Source: Vanilla planifolia (taxonomy: Eukaryota; Streptophyta; Magnoliopsida; Asparagales; Orchidaceae). From it: a stretch of 64,000 bases of DNA. Location of the stretch: NCBI GenBank assembly GCA_023846275.1, contig CM043871.1, forward strand, positions 35,246,578-35,310,577. The letters run 5' to 3'. The first letter of the stretch is position 1; each line of letters begins with the position of its first letter. The position numbers and the translations under genes were made by a program. The notes under the pieces are model-generated. The model made no database searches. It saw only the letters and a program-made list of their open reading frames with translations, and was not told the DNA's origin. Shown one piece after another: positions 47,649 through 59,600 of the stretch.

Positions 47649-50648
47649 ATGGAATGCAACAAAGTGGAGGCAAGCAGGGCCAAGGACGTTGCTGAAAAGA
47701 AGATGGAAAGCAGGGATTTTGTTGGTGCTAAAAAGCTTCTACTCAAGGCTTTGCATCTCTTCCCTGATATTGAGAATGCATCTCACATGCTTGCTGTTTG
47801 TGAAGTCCATTGCTCTGCAGGTATCTTGATTAATGGTCAGGTTGACCATTACGGAGTTCTTCAGGTTGAGTATTTGGCTGATGATTCATTGATCAAGAAG
47901 CAATACCGCAGGCTTGCTCTTTTACTTCATCCTGATAAGAACAAGTTCACTGGTGCTGAATCTGCCTTTAAGCTGGTTGGAGATGCATATAAGGTTTTGT
48001 CTGATAAAGTAAACCGTCAAGCATATGATCTGAAAACAAGAGTTCCAGTCAGAATTCTCTCTTCACAGCAACCTTCTCATCATTTTAAAGATGCTACAGG
48101 GTATGGAGGTATCAATACAACTTATTTTAGTAATCAATTCGGTGGAACAAAACAGCAGGTTCAGCACCCATCATCCTCCTTTTTTGCATCTCAATGTTTC
48201 TGGACAATGTGTGTTTTATGTAACTACAGATTCCCGTGTTCTCGTCAATTTTTAAACAGAGAGGTGCAATGCCATAGATGCTTTAAGAAATTTTTTGCAT
48301 TTGAATTGAGTCCACAAAGTATGCCACCTCCCGGATCAACTTCTGCATTCCCCTGGAGCTACGCTGGTTCAAATCAAACAGATTTTCCAGGGCAGCATTT
48401 CACAAACAATGGTAACCAAACTCATTTTGGTATTCCTGCTACAATGGTGCATCAAGATGTCAAATCTACTGCAACGAAACCTTCAAAACGTGCAACTGCT
48501 TCTATGCATGGACACCAATCCGCAACCGAGGAAAAACGTCGGTCTTATGGGGTTGGTATGACTGGTACTCAGGTGAAGTCTGAAAATACAGACGATAAGG
48601 CTTCTGAGAAATATTCATCGCGTAATGCACAACAGAGGAGGAACAGGAAGAAAGTTGTTAGTGATTCTGATTCTGCTGAAAGCAATTCCAGTGAAAGTGA
48701 TGAAAGTGATGTCGTGGTGGAGGAAGACTCGACAGTCCCGGATGTGCCCACAAATAGCAGGTATCCACGGAGGTCAACCAGATGCACTGTGAAGGTATCA
48801 TACAAAGTAATTGATAGTGAGGATGATGATGATTTTGTGTTTCGTCCTAAAAAGTCCAGAAAGTTGGAACCAGACCTTGCTAAGTTCCAGGACGTTCCAT
48901 CGAGCGGAGTAGCCAATGGTTTGAAGACCAAAGCAAGTGACACTCCTACTTCCAAAGAAGAAACAAAGCAAGATCATACAGGTGTTGGTCCTTGTGAAGA
49001 TGATTTACCGCGGCGGAATGCTCATGGAAAAGAAAGCAATGGTTCTAAAAAAGATGAAAGACAAGTACGAGCAAGGTCTAATACTGATGATGTTGAATCA
49101 AGATGTAGAGCACCAAATTTTGGGTCTTCATTCTCTTGCCCTGATTCAGAATTCTATGACTTTGAGAAGGATAGGCATCAGAGTAAATTTTCAGTAAATC
49201 AAATATGGGCAGCATATGATGATCATGATGCAATGCCACGGTTTTATGCTTTGATTCAGAGAGTTTTTACTCCATTTTTTAAGCTGCAGTATACTTGGCT
49301 GGAGTTTAATCCTTCTAGTGCAATCGAGAAGGCTTGGGTTAATACTGGACTGCCAACTGCTTGCGGAAATTTCACACCTGGAAGAACTGGTATTACAACA
49401 AGCGAGCAAATATTCTCACATCTGATTTCCTATGAGACAGGTAATGGAAAGTCATACAATGTCCATCCAAAGAAGGATGAGGTCTGGGCTCTTTTCAAGG
49501 ACTGGGATGTTGGTTGGAGCTCTTCTTCAGGGAGGCCCAAGAAATATGAGTATGAATTTGTTGAAGTTGTTTCAGATTTTACATATGGCCAGGACATCAC
49601 TGTAAGTCATTTGGTCAAGGTTAAAGGACACCTTTACCTCTTTGCAAAAGTACACGATGAAGGGCTTATGCAGGTACCATCTGGTCAGCTTCTTCGATTC
49701 TCCCACCGTGTACCCTATTATAGAGTTGGGAAAGGAGACGGAATTCCTAGGAATTCATTTGAGCTCGATCCTGCGGCATTGCCTCCAAGTTCCTGGAAGA
49801 TTACCGACACAGCCGGTGCTGATGCTATTGAAGTGCCTGAAAGGCCTGCTCGACCGAGAGAAAACCCGCATGTGGATTTAGATGCACAAGTTAGTGAAGA
49901 AAATAGAAGAAGTGAAGCTATGGATCATAGTGATCAGGATCCTGGTAGTTTAGGTATGGATAATAATGATGAACAAGAATTCACTGCAGAATTCTACAAT
50001 TTTGAAGAAGAAAGATCTGAGGAAAAGTTCAAACAAGGTCAAATATGGGCAATTTACAGTGACATTGATGAGTATCCTAATTATTACGGTTTGATAAAGG
50101 AAGCTGATTGGGAAGGAGCTGGCTTTGTGAGTTTGAAGTGGCTCGAGCTTTTACCCATGACTGAGAAGGAGAAATTGTTGTTAGAGAACAACTTGTCAGT
50201 TGGTTGCGGAAGGTTTAAAGTTGTATCAGGCATCCAGCGATATGAATCGACTTGTGCCTTCTCTCATGTAGTGCATGCAAAAGCAATTAGGAAAAACACT
50301 CTTTATGAAATATACCCAAACATTGGCGATGTTTGGGCTGTGTTGAAGAACGGGAGTGGCAATGTAGATGGAGAAAAAGCTTCTGATTATGGCATTGTTC
50401 AGATAATTGAGCAAGACAATTTTTTGGTAAAAGCTATATACTTGGCGAAGGTCAAGGGTTATAAATACGTTTTCATGCCTGAAACTGGGAGCTTAGCTAA
50501 CATTAAGATACCCATGGACGAATGCTTGAGATTCTCCCATCAAGTGCCTGCCTTTCGGTTAACTGATCAAGGATCTGGGAAGCTAAAGGACTGTTTCGAA
50601 CTTGATCCTGACTCAATTCCAAAGATGTTATTATCCAAGGAATGCTGA
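47649..50648 (+). CDS. J-domain (DnaJ/HSP40) co-chaperone-like protein with two DUF3444 domains
   Basis: One uninterrupted 999-residue frame. I chose ATG at 47649 (MECNK-x-EA start, usual for this plant family); the frame is open five codons further up but only from a GTG. Domains: helical N-terminal segment about 1-55; J domain about 66-128 with HPD at 94-96 (LLLHPDKNKF); zinc-finger-like segment with C188-x2-C191 and C208-x2-C211; serine- and acid-rich region with a basic patch (QQRRNRKK, about residues 330-337), a likely nuclear signal; DUF3444 copies at about 501-710 and 780-990, each with an FYDF or FYNF start, QIWA, a WLE block, FSH and FELDP. The J domain should stimulate Hsp70 ATPase; the DUF3444 role is not established. 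No introns, frameshift or other damage. It sits alone, with decayed plastid DNA upstream. Family call is firm; client and location are inferred. Confidence 0.96.
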   Translation: MECNKVEASRAKDVAEKKMESRDFVGAKKLLLKALHLFPDIENASHMLAVCEVHCSAGILINGQVDHYGVLQVEYLADDSLIKKQYRRLALLLHPDKNKFTGAESAFKLVGDAYKVLSDKVNRQAYDLKTRVPVRILSSQQPSHHFKDATGYGGINTTYFSNQFGGTKQQVQHPSSSFFASQCFWTMCVLCNYRFPCSRQFLNREVQCHRCFKKFFAFELSPQSMPPPGSTSAFPWSYAGSNQTDFPGQHFTNNGNQTHFGIPATMVHQDVKSTATKPSKRATASMHGHQSATEEKRRSYGVGMTGTQVKSENTDDKASEKYSSRNAQQRRNRKKVVSDSDSAESNSSESDESDVVVEEDSTVPDVPTNSRYPRRSTRCTVKVSYKVIDSEDDDDFVFRPKKSRKLEPDLAKFQDVPSSGVANGLKTKASDTPTSKEETKQDHTGVGPCEDDLPRRNAHGKESNGSKKDERQVRARSNTDDVESRCRAPNFGSSFSCPDSEFYDFEKDRHQSKFSVNQIWAAYDDHDAMPRFYALIQRVFTPFFKLQYTWLEFNPSSAIEKAWVNTGLPTACGNFTPGRTGITTSEQIFSHLISYETGNGKSYNVHPKKDEVWALFKDWDVGWSSSSGRPKKYEYEFVEVVSDFTYGQDITVSHLVKVKGHLYLFAKVHDEGLMQVPSGQLLRFSHRVPYYRVGKGDGIPRNSFELDPAALPPSSWKITDTAGADAIEVPERPARPRENPHVDLDAQVSEENRRSEAMDHSDQDPGSLGMDNNDEQEFTAEFYNFEEERSEEKFKQGQIWAIYSDIDEYPNYYGLIKEADWEGAGFVSLKWLELLPMTEKEKLLLENNLSVGCGRFKVVSGIQRYESTCAFSHVVHAKAIRKNTLYEIYPNIGDVWAVLKNGSGNVDGEKASDYGIVQIIEQDNFLVKAIYLAKVKGYKYVFMPETGSLANIKIPMDECLRFSHQVPAFRLTDQGSGKLKDCFELDPDSIPKMLLSKEC

Positions 50649-51190
50649 ACAGAACAGGCTTCAATTTTTTTTTCATTCAACAGCACTAATTAAAGGACAG
50701 GGATGACCTGTGCCTCCGATGAATCACTGCGTATGAAATCAAACCAGGTTCTGGTTTGCATTGGTGCGCATTTTTACTTGTCTTGTTCGTAACTTCCAAA
50801 TGAGAATGTCAAATGTTGATGAAGATGGTACATGACAAGCAACCTCTTTTGCTCATTGCAGGTATTCTGTTTTCCATCCATTACCCCTACACTAGTTATC
50901 ATAAATCTCTCTGTAGGACACTCACTATTTTGACTTTAGCAGTGTCTTTCGGTTAGATTTGTAAATTTATGTATGCTGTATTATTGTGTTCAATTACAGT
51001 TCTGATGCATGCTGTAATATTCTGATCAATGCAGTGTTAACTGTTTTTTTCACAATCCAACCGTTTTCACTTGGAAACCTTTGCATTTTTCATACTTGTT
51101 TATGCTTATTTGGTATTAGGTGTGCAACTTGGTACTATTTAATCTGGCATCATAGCAAACTGAATCAGTTCTACATAATGTAATAACCAA
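50649..51190 (+). other. Likely 3' UTR and downstream flank of the J-protein gene
   Basis: T-rich, mixed-composition sequence with no coding likeness. Exact cleavage site not determinable; TGTATGCTGTATTATTG near 50970 is a plausible far-upstream poly(A) context. Confidence 0.4.
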
Positions 51191-53039
51191 AATGTTAGTG
51201 AGTACAAGAGGAACTGATCCAAAAACAATTGGCTTGGAATCAATGAAGAAATTATTTCTTATAGTGTAGGGCATCGACCCACCATTGCACTTTACCTCAG
51301 CCAATACCACAAAAATACACACAGGCACATATGTTCAGTTAAATGGATTGTGTTAATTTGTTCGCTTCTTGTCTTACTCGCAAGATTCATGATGCATTTC
51401 ATTGAATTTTGTTTAGTTATTTGTTCCTTGGAGAACTTTTAGATTCCTTATCAAGAAATATCTAAATTATTTGTGAAGATAAGTAGGGAGAGTGTGTCTC
51501 AACTGATGATCTTTAAGTTCTATATAGTTATTATAAATCTCTGGGCACCTTCTAGGTTAGCATGTGCATCTTGTCACCCTTGAAATTGAATTGAGTGGAC
51601 ATAAGTCATAATGTATGTTGATGTAAAATATTGATTGATGATAAAAAGATGGTCTTAATTTTATATCAGCAAGAAGATTATATAAGATGGGTTCTTTAGC
51701 CATTATATGGCTCAGTTATCTCGTTCGGGTCTTCTGATGATTTGAAGGCGTTTTGAGCAAGATGGTTTCACTAGCGGCCTTGTCAGATTTGTGACGATGT
51801 TGTCTGTGATAGTTGAGTGTCCTCTTCCCTTTTGTTTTTGTTTAGGGGTTTGCTTTCGGGCCAATTGGCCTCAAGAGTAATCGCATATGAAGTCAATGGG
51901 AGGGAACCCCTCTCTTAATTGTTTCTTTGGGGAAGCTGATTAGTTGAGGTGTTGCATGCATCGTATATGGAAAATGGTTGAATTTTAAATGTGTATTTTA
52001 AATAGCATCTCAATTTTTAGTTGAACTTAGAACCATGTCAAGCTCAAATATGGATTTCACTAGAGCAACTCCCCATTCACTTGTTCAACAAGCATGCTTT
52101 CTATTCAATCACCTCGGCAATTGCACCCCTTTGAAATTAGATGTTGCAACAATAAACTTAACCAAACCGCATATCACTTGAGCGTGTGTTGAGGTAGATT
52201 TGGCAAAGGAGCTACCCGCTTGAATTAGGGCATCAAAAAATTAAGTAATAATGGTTTTTGTTAGTAAGCGATTACATGGGTTGTAGTAAACAAGGACATT
52301 CCTTACAACATGCAAATAGAATAAACATAGCAAAGCTTTCAATGATAAGTTGTGGGAGATATCGACATACAAGGTACCTCTTGTAACCAATTATTCACAA
52401 ATACTCACAAACAAAGAGGATCAAGAGATACAACATATTAAAGCCATCACATACAACTTAGTCGTGCAATCTTCTTATATTTATTAGGATAGGGTTCAAC
52501 TCGTTAACACTCTCATTCTCATACAAGAAATTAATGTAAATGACAACAAAATTGTCATTCCTCACGGACTTATTGAAGAGCAAATTTAAGCGTTGGAAAT
52601 AGTTACTATATTCAAAAAATTTTAGATGACTATGTTTGAGGTACAATTGGAAAACTTCAAATGACTACTTGGTTCAAAGGACAACTAGAAAACAAAAAGG
52701 ACTATCAGTTAGATTTAGATGTCATTCAGGAAAACCCTTTAATGCAACAAACTAGCATTCAGTTATTTAAAAATTTCAATAAACCCTTGTATTCAATTTC
52801 TTTTAGTTGGACCAAGAAGGATTCACGTTAGTTTATAACAAAAAAAACAAGAAAATAAAACAAAAGAAACATAGATAAAACAAGTAATCTTAAAACTATA
52901 ATAAGAAGCTCGCAAGCCACTCAAATGGTGAGAAACTCATACTACAATGAATAGCCTTCTTATTTGAGAAGTCAGTAAAGAAGTTGTTTTGCCATCTTAA
53001 GTCTCTTATAAATCCTCATAAGATATCTCTTACTACTTT
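51191..53039. other. Intergenic, nothing recognised
   Basis: Moderately AT-rich with scattered stops in all frames. The largest open frame (52646-52458, - strand) resembles nothing I know. Confidence 0.5.
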
Positions 53040-53870
53040 ATTGGAACCTTTGGCAAATAAAAACCAGTTAGATGTTCTTCGAAGGAAACTTAATTTTGAC
53101 TTCTATGAATATGATAAATCGAACAATATTTGGGTGACATAGAAATAGGAATTCTCTTGTCAAGTTATAGGAGTAAAGAAAAATTCATGTGCATGATAGT
53201 CAAACAAAAAGATTGGAGTACTTAGTTGTGTTGCTCCATTGTGTATGCAAAATGCCTATTTACTTATGGAACAAGTCTATGAAATGAACTTAGATTAATG
53301 GCTTATGCCAACAATCTTTTTTAACTAGTTGGTGGAGATTAACTTTATTGCCTCACTAGAATATAAAAATCATTCCATCCCAAATATTGGTCCCATCACA
53401 TAATTTACAAATTGTATTAACTACTACTTTCGGAAAGAGCCTCCTTCTTTGTTAATAGCTTTACTTGGTCGGCAGTGCAAAAAGGTAAATGGGTATGGAA
53501 AAAATATGATCACGTTCTTATGAATCAGTGCTAGTTAAACTCGTTTCCTTCATCTATCATTCAACATCTCAACAAAAGCCCATCTAATCATGCTCCACTG
53601 CTTTATTTTCTCACAAATTCAATCTCAACCCCTAGATAATTCAAGTTCCAAAACATATAGACTAGCAGCAATGACTTCCTGCTTATCGTGAAGCATAATT
53701 AGAGCCTTCCAATGGTGGGTTTGAGTATGAGGGCATTGGCATAGAGTTTTTCTAAAAGCCCCCTTTATTCCCTTGCATGAGGGAAAACTAATAATTCAAA
53801 TCAAATCCACAAGTAAATCTAGATCTAAGTAGCATATGAATTTTGTCATCTCTTATCACATTACTTGTTT
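53040..53870 (+). mobile_element. Degenerate plant LINE, endonuclease domain fragment
   Basis: The + strand reads LDVLRRKLNFDFYEYDK and NIWV at about 53070-53135, the early part of the L1-type endonuclease. After a broken middle it gives WVWKKYDHVLMNQC (53491-53532), LNSFPSSIIQHLNKSPSNHA (53535-53595) and PLLYF, the C-terminal RLDR...SDHAPLL block of the domain. KFQN follows, as in the linker to RT. No RT was recognised beyond. Confidence 0.82.
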
Positions 53871-55900
53871 TTCAACTTCATATAAATTGTTTAATATGAT
53901 TTCATTGGTTGTATTTGTACTGTCATGCGATCCAACACACCTACAATCTTGTTTCTCAACTAAGCAATGATCATATTTTATGAAATGGTTTTTTCATATT
54001 GTTTCGTCCTTCAATCTCATTTCCAATGCATCTAATGTTTTTCGCATCGATCTAGTCTTTCCCACTTCTAGCTATGGTAGTTTGTCGTACTGGTGCTATT
54101 GCTATTTCTCCTGGATCAATCCAATACATGTTAGAACTCACTCTTCTTTAGTGGTGGATCCAATGGATAATGTGTAGTTATTATGTGCTTGATTTTTAGT
54201 GATCAAATCTTTTATGCATTTTTTTTGTTGGTGACCTTGGCTTGTAATTTGTGATGAAAACCTTCACGTTGTCTTAGAATTGGCTATTTTTATATATATT
54301 TGATTGTAGTTTAACTCTAGGTTAACAAGCTTGTTTTTATATATAGGATTAGCTTCTGTCAGTTGTCTAAATATGATTTTTTTTGTTTGACTTATTATTT
54401 TTTATTATTATAGTTGTTTGACTTATTATGTTTTATAATAATAGTTGGGTGATTTATGAAAAATATAACAAAAATTTTATTTCCTTGGTAGTCCATTTTA
54501 GTTTTCATTACAAGCTTTTCTAATTTGTAAAAATTGTGTGAAACAAACCCATATTTGATAGGTGTTACAGGTATAAAATTAGGTCTATGACAAGGATTTT
54601 ATATAGTATTGGGATTGTTTTAATAGTTATATATTAATTTTATTTTTTTTATCATTTTTATCTAAATATTATTATTTGATTAAATATTATCTAAATTTTT
54701 TTATTTTATTTTTTATTATCAAGATGTTTGACATTTAAAAAGTTACTAGTTGAGAGTTATATGGATTATATTAACATCTAAATATTAATTTTATCTAAAA
54801 TTTGTTTATATTTTCTTGTTGATTGGTTTGATGTTATCTAAATGATATTTTATTCTTTTTTTAATATCAAGATTATTAATGTTTAAATATTCTTTAAATT
54901 CAAGTAATATTTAGGTGTTATATTTGTGACAAAATTATAAATTTTAAAATTGTTGTTTAAAAAAGTTATTTTATTGAATTTTGCATCTCAACATATCATA
55001 TAAGCATTGTTTGTCATATCAATCCAATGCAATTAATTTGAGAACCATGTCTTTTAAATTAGCTTCAATAAAGTGATTAGTCTTTCTTGTATACTAATTA
55101 TTGCAAATGGATGTATGTAGATCAACCCACCTTGAGCACATGTTGTGAACACGATTGAGTTGGGTTTTAGTTGTTCCTAACTTCGAGCACTAATTTTGTA
55201 ACTTTTGAAGTGTTATTGTAAAGGTGATCTTCAACTTGAAGGAAATTATGAAGGTCAATAATTGAAGATCAAATGTTTAATCAACTATCGAGGCTCAACT
55301 TAGCACATCAAATGAAAGCTATTATATAGAATGAAGCATCTCAAATCTCTTCAGAATCATGCTATCCTTGTGTCGATCATTACCTCCTCTCTTTTCTCAT
55401 TTATAAGGACAACTTATGTCTTATCATCCCATGACTCTTTTTCTTTTGTAAAGTGTCCAAAGCATGTTGTACACACCAATCAATGTGAGATCTTTTATTG
55501 TAGCGTAACCATGTTTTGGTCTTGTTCATAGGATTTTTATTTTTCAAAGCTCGTTTTCCATCTATTCTTGATCGCCCCTCCAATACGAGTGCCAAGTAGA
55601 CCTTTGCTCTAAGTGTGAATCCCACATATTAAAAGTATCTAAAAGATTAGTATTTAAACATCAACATTTTTTTTTGAAGCATCCATGGAATTGACAAGAG
55701 GATCAAAAAACACCTACAATGGAATGATTGCCTCCCATTCTAAACCATCATTCTCCCAATCTCATGGAGTATGTTGTCATCCAAAACCTTTGGTCCAATT
55801 CTAGATGTTATAGCTTACACAACATTTACAGATGTCTCAAGTTATTCTTGGAATCATTGTTGAACATGTTTGGGAGATGTGAATTCTTGCATTTCTTACT
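53871..55900. other. Intergenic, nothing recognised
   Basis: 54180-55000 is extremely AT-rich. Short open frames near 53980 and 55331-55625 have no recognised likeness; the first could be a trailing part of the LINE. Confidence 0.45.
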
Positions 55901-55904
55901 TGTT

Positions 55905-56600
55905 AGTCTCAAAAGAACACTTTAGGAGAAATGGGGGTTGAATTGAGTGAAGAATTATTTTGTAAAAAATTTATCTTTTAATTTCAAAACAAGTCCAAAT
56001 TCTAGTGGTTGATAATCACATTATACTTAATTTAAATAAACAAAAAATTATTAAAATAAAATGTACCAAAACTTTTTAGATGATTTGGTTTTTACCCAAA
56101 TAAACGTATATCTACACATAATCCAAATGGATATGGGCTTAGCTCTCTTGGGCTTTTTCACTCTAACGTAGTTAGCAAATACTTTTTAATATGTTTTTCT
56201 TAAGACAAAATGTAATCTCCTCTTAATATTATTTTCTTTGGGTTAAAACTTAACCCATTGTCTTTTGTTAACCTAAAAACAATTTAAATAGGTTTGTTTC
56301 TTAGGCTTATACTTGACTTCAATTTGAGTTTTTGTGGCTTAGGCACAACCCTCACATTTAAGTCTTTTGGTGTCTAAATCAAACTTAATGCAATTCTTAT
56401 AATTAATTAGATATGACTTAAATGTAAAATATATGCAAAAATAAGCATACTTATAGAATTGGTTTGAATCATGAGAATGAAGAGAGCTTTGAATGCAATG
56501 AGGCTTCTTTGATTCTTTTAGAAGCTTCTAGCAATAAGTTGTGGAGAAGTTGAAGTTGATTACAATGAAGGTTTAATTGATTGCTAGGATTGAATAAGAT
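55905..56600 (+). mobile_element. Possible Copia (SIRE-like) LTR remnant
   Basis: GAAATGGGGGTTGAATTGAG at about 55926 recalls the G-run plus TGAATT start of SIRE-type LTRs. About 150 bp further on, a TGATTTGGTTTTTACCC stretch resembles the ACGTGGTTCGG-type motif found in such LTRs. No second LTR or internal domains in this orientation were found. Confidence 0.3.
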
Positions 56601-59600
56601 CATTTAGTAGTATTAATTTTTAAAATTCATATCTATGGCTATTCATAAATGTTTAAAATCTATTTTGCTTTCTTAGATTTAATCTAAATAAATCCAAATT
56701 GCATATAGTTATTAATCATGTTTAGAAAAACTTAAAACATTTATTAAAACATCTATGTTCATAGGACTCTTTTAGTTATTTCACTAAAATTCAAATAGTT
56801 TGATAAACTAGTCTAATGTAGGAGATAATGAACTCAAACAGTTGGCATTTCATTTTTTTAACATTTTATATAACTTTTAGAAACATTTAGATCACCTTTG
56901 GAAATCGAAGGATCACATTAGGAAATCTTCATTTAAACATTATATTTGTTAATTATTAGTTATTGGTTATATTTTTGTATTATTACTTGTGTAATGATAT
57001 AATCCTTCATAAATAGAGACAATTCTAAAATGAATGAAATTTTTGGATTATTTTGAATTATATTTTATCTTAATTTGGTGGATTGAATATTTCATTGGTC
57101 TGATAGTCTTTTCTTAGGTTCATTTTAATGAGTAGTTTTTTAACTTTCTTATCTCTTCTCATCTTCATCTTCTCTTTTCTACACTCCTTATACCTATTCT
57201 TCATCCATATTTTTCCAAACAAATTGTATCAACATCATTTTCGTTTTGTTAGAGCTTTATTATTCCTTCACAACTTCTCGAATTTTATAACACTAAACAG
57301 ATTCTATCAACTAGCTACGACAATATCGCCCTCAAGTGTTTTGCACATGCTAGCACGCAATAGTCCCTCTTGCACTCGCATGTGTCCATGCTTACACCTA
57401 CACTGATGCCCGCACTCACATCCGCATGGCTACTTGCCTCCACCACACAAGCTTGCTTACCCTTCAAACATGACAACCTACGATAGATATGTAGTAGCAA
57501 CGGCAACATTGCATTTGCAACTCTTAAGCTTACCCCAGGACTTTTATATCATAGTCGTTAGCCATGTCCAATGAACTAGGCATACCATACATTATCGACA
57601 ATGTTATATATGCAGATATATGGTTTTTAGTTAACTAGTGTCGCTATTTATTTGCCCATAACATATTGTGTGATTTTTCCTTAGCAAGTTGTAGGTAAAT
57701 ATTCACCTAATATTCATTTCTCTTGAGTTATCTTATATTACATTTGAATATTCTGATTTTTATAACTTTTTTAAGTGAATGTTAATGTGATGTCGAGGTG
57801 CATATAAATGTTGATTGTTTTTACTTAATTTGAAAACATGATATGCATGCAAGTTGAGTTATCTTAGATCAATTTTGATAAATATCTGCTTTCAAAGTTT
57901 TTTTTAAAATTGATATTTAATTCTTGAACTTGGTGAATCATTCTTCTTTATCATAAGCCTTCATGGTTCTTTCTTGGCTTCATCGTCCTCTTGCAAGTTA
58001 CCTCTTCTCAATATCACCAAAGGTCTTGAGCTCTTCTTAAGTGATCATTTCGAGCTTTACATTATCTTGTTTGAGATTCACTTATGTTTCTTTTGAATTG
58101 TTGAATAAATATCCAAGTTACTCTTTAAGTTACGCTTTCATATACTCTGATGCTTTATTAATTGATATTGCTATCATCAAAATTTAAGATATTAAATTTA
58201 TGAAACTAACAATTTTTTTTTATTTTTTTTTATGATAAAAGTCAATTCAAGGTTTAGTAAAGATAATTTTTTTTTACTAATTTCATGTCTCAATGAATTA
58301 AATTTAATTTCTTGAGGCAATCTCTGATGTTTTATCTATTTATTTATTTATTTATTTATTTTGGCTCTAAAATGTTGTGTAAGGTTTTTTTGTCAAACAA
58401 ATTACACTTTTGTTGACACCCTTGTTTAGGTACCAACTTATTAAGTTCTTGATGCTAATTAAGTACCTAAAGTTTTTTTTTCACAACATTCAAATAACAT
58501 TTATTATAATTTACTTAAAAGCTAACATACAAATCTACATTAAATATAATATCATGTCTACTAGTTATCATCAAGTATAAAAGAGAATCGATTAACTTAC
58601 AATAAAATTTTGAATTACTTGGCTTCTCATTTTTATTTATGACAAGTTTAGTAGAAGAGCACATTGGGGTAAGGGTAGTAATTGACTTAAGGTTTTTAAA
58701 TTCAAACTTTTTAAGTAATTCATTTTGATAATTAGTTTATGAAATAAATATTTTCTTAAATTATTGCTTGATTTATAAATATAAAAAGAAATTAAGTTAT
58801 CGTATTTTTTTATTTATCCATTTGAGATAGTTTTTAGGCATAAAAATGTTAAAAAAAAGTTATATATCTTTCAAATAGTTTATTGGTGCAAAAGTTTCTT
58901 TGAAATTATGTAAAATTTTTTTACTTGGTTGCATCTTTTTACAACTAATCTTAATATTATTCTTAATTATATCTTTATTGTTGTTATTTTAATACACATC
59001 TTGTTCTTATGATAAGATTTTTCTTGGATCTTTTAAAGAGTATTCACACATCAATTATATTTGAATGAATCAAAACTTATTTTGATGCAACACATCAAAT
59101 TCATTAATAGAGCCTAGGGTACAAAATAAAAGCTCATAACAAGTCCACAAGATTTTCTTATTTAGTATTTTAATTTATTAATAAATTTTAATTAGTCATA
59201 TATGGCACTCTTAAACTTAAGTGATTTTAATTATTTTTTGTTATTTTTATGATCATTTTAATTTTTTCACTGTTATTTTGAGATATACATTATTTAATTA
59301 TACTAATGAACAAAAAAAAATATTTTGTGTTTTTTAAAACCTATAGTTTCTTTTCATGCACATACAACTTAAATTATAATATAGAACTTTTCGGCTTATA
59401 ATTTGAATATGTCAATTGTGATTCGAATCTTTCATCATTGTTGTTCAAATCATTACAATTATTCAACATTGGCCAAAGTAGTTTTCTCGAATATCAACTT
59501 AGGTTGTTACTTGCATCATGATATTAATTTTGTTGTCATCAAGTTGAAAAAAAAATCGCAATTTTGGTGTCATTAATTATTTGAGATTTGTCGTCACAAC

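Noticed and set aside
48569-48955. 128-codon open frame on the - strand.
   Set aside because: Lies wholly within the J-protein gene opposite its serine/acid-rich codons, which give few stops in antisense; no independent likeness.
57128-57406. 92-codon open frame with Phe/Leu-rich start, like a membrane protein.
   Set aside because: Translation of a pyrimidine-rich tract; it has no start context, partner exon or family likeness.
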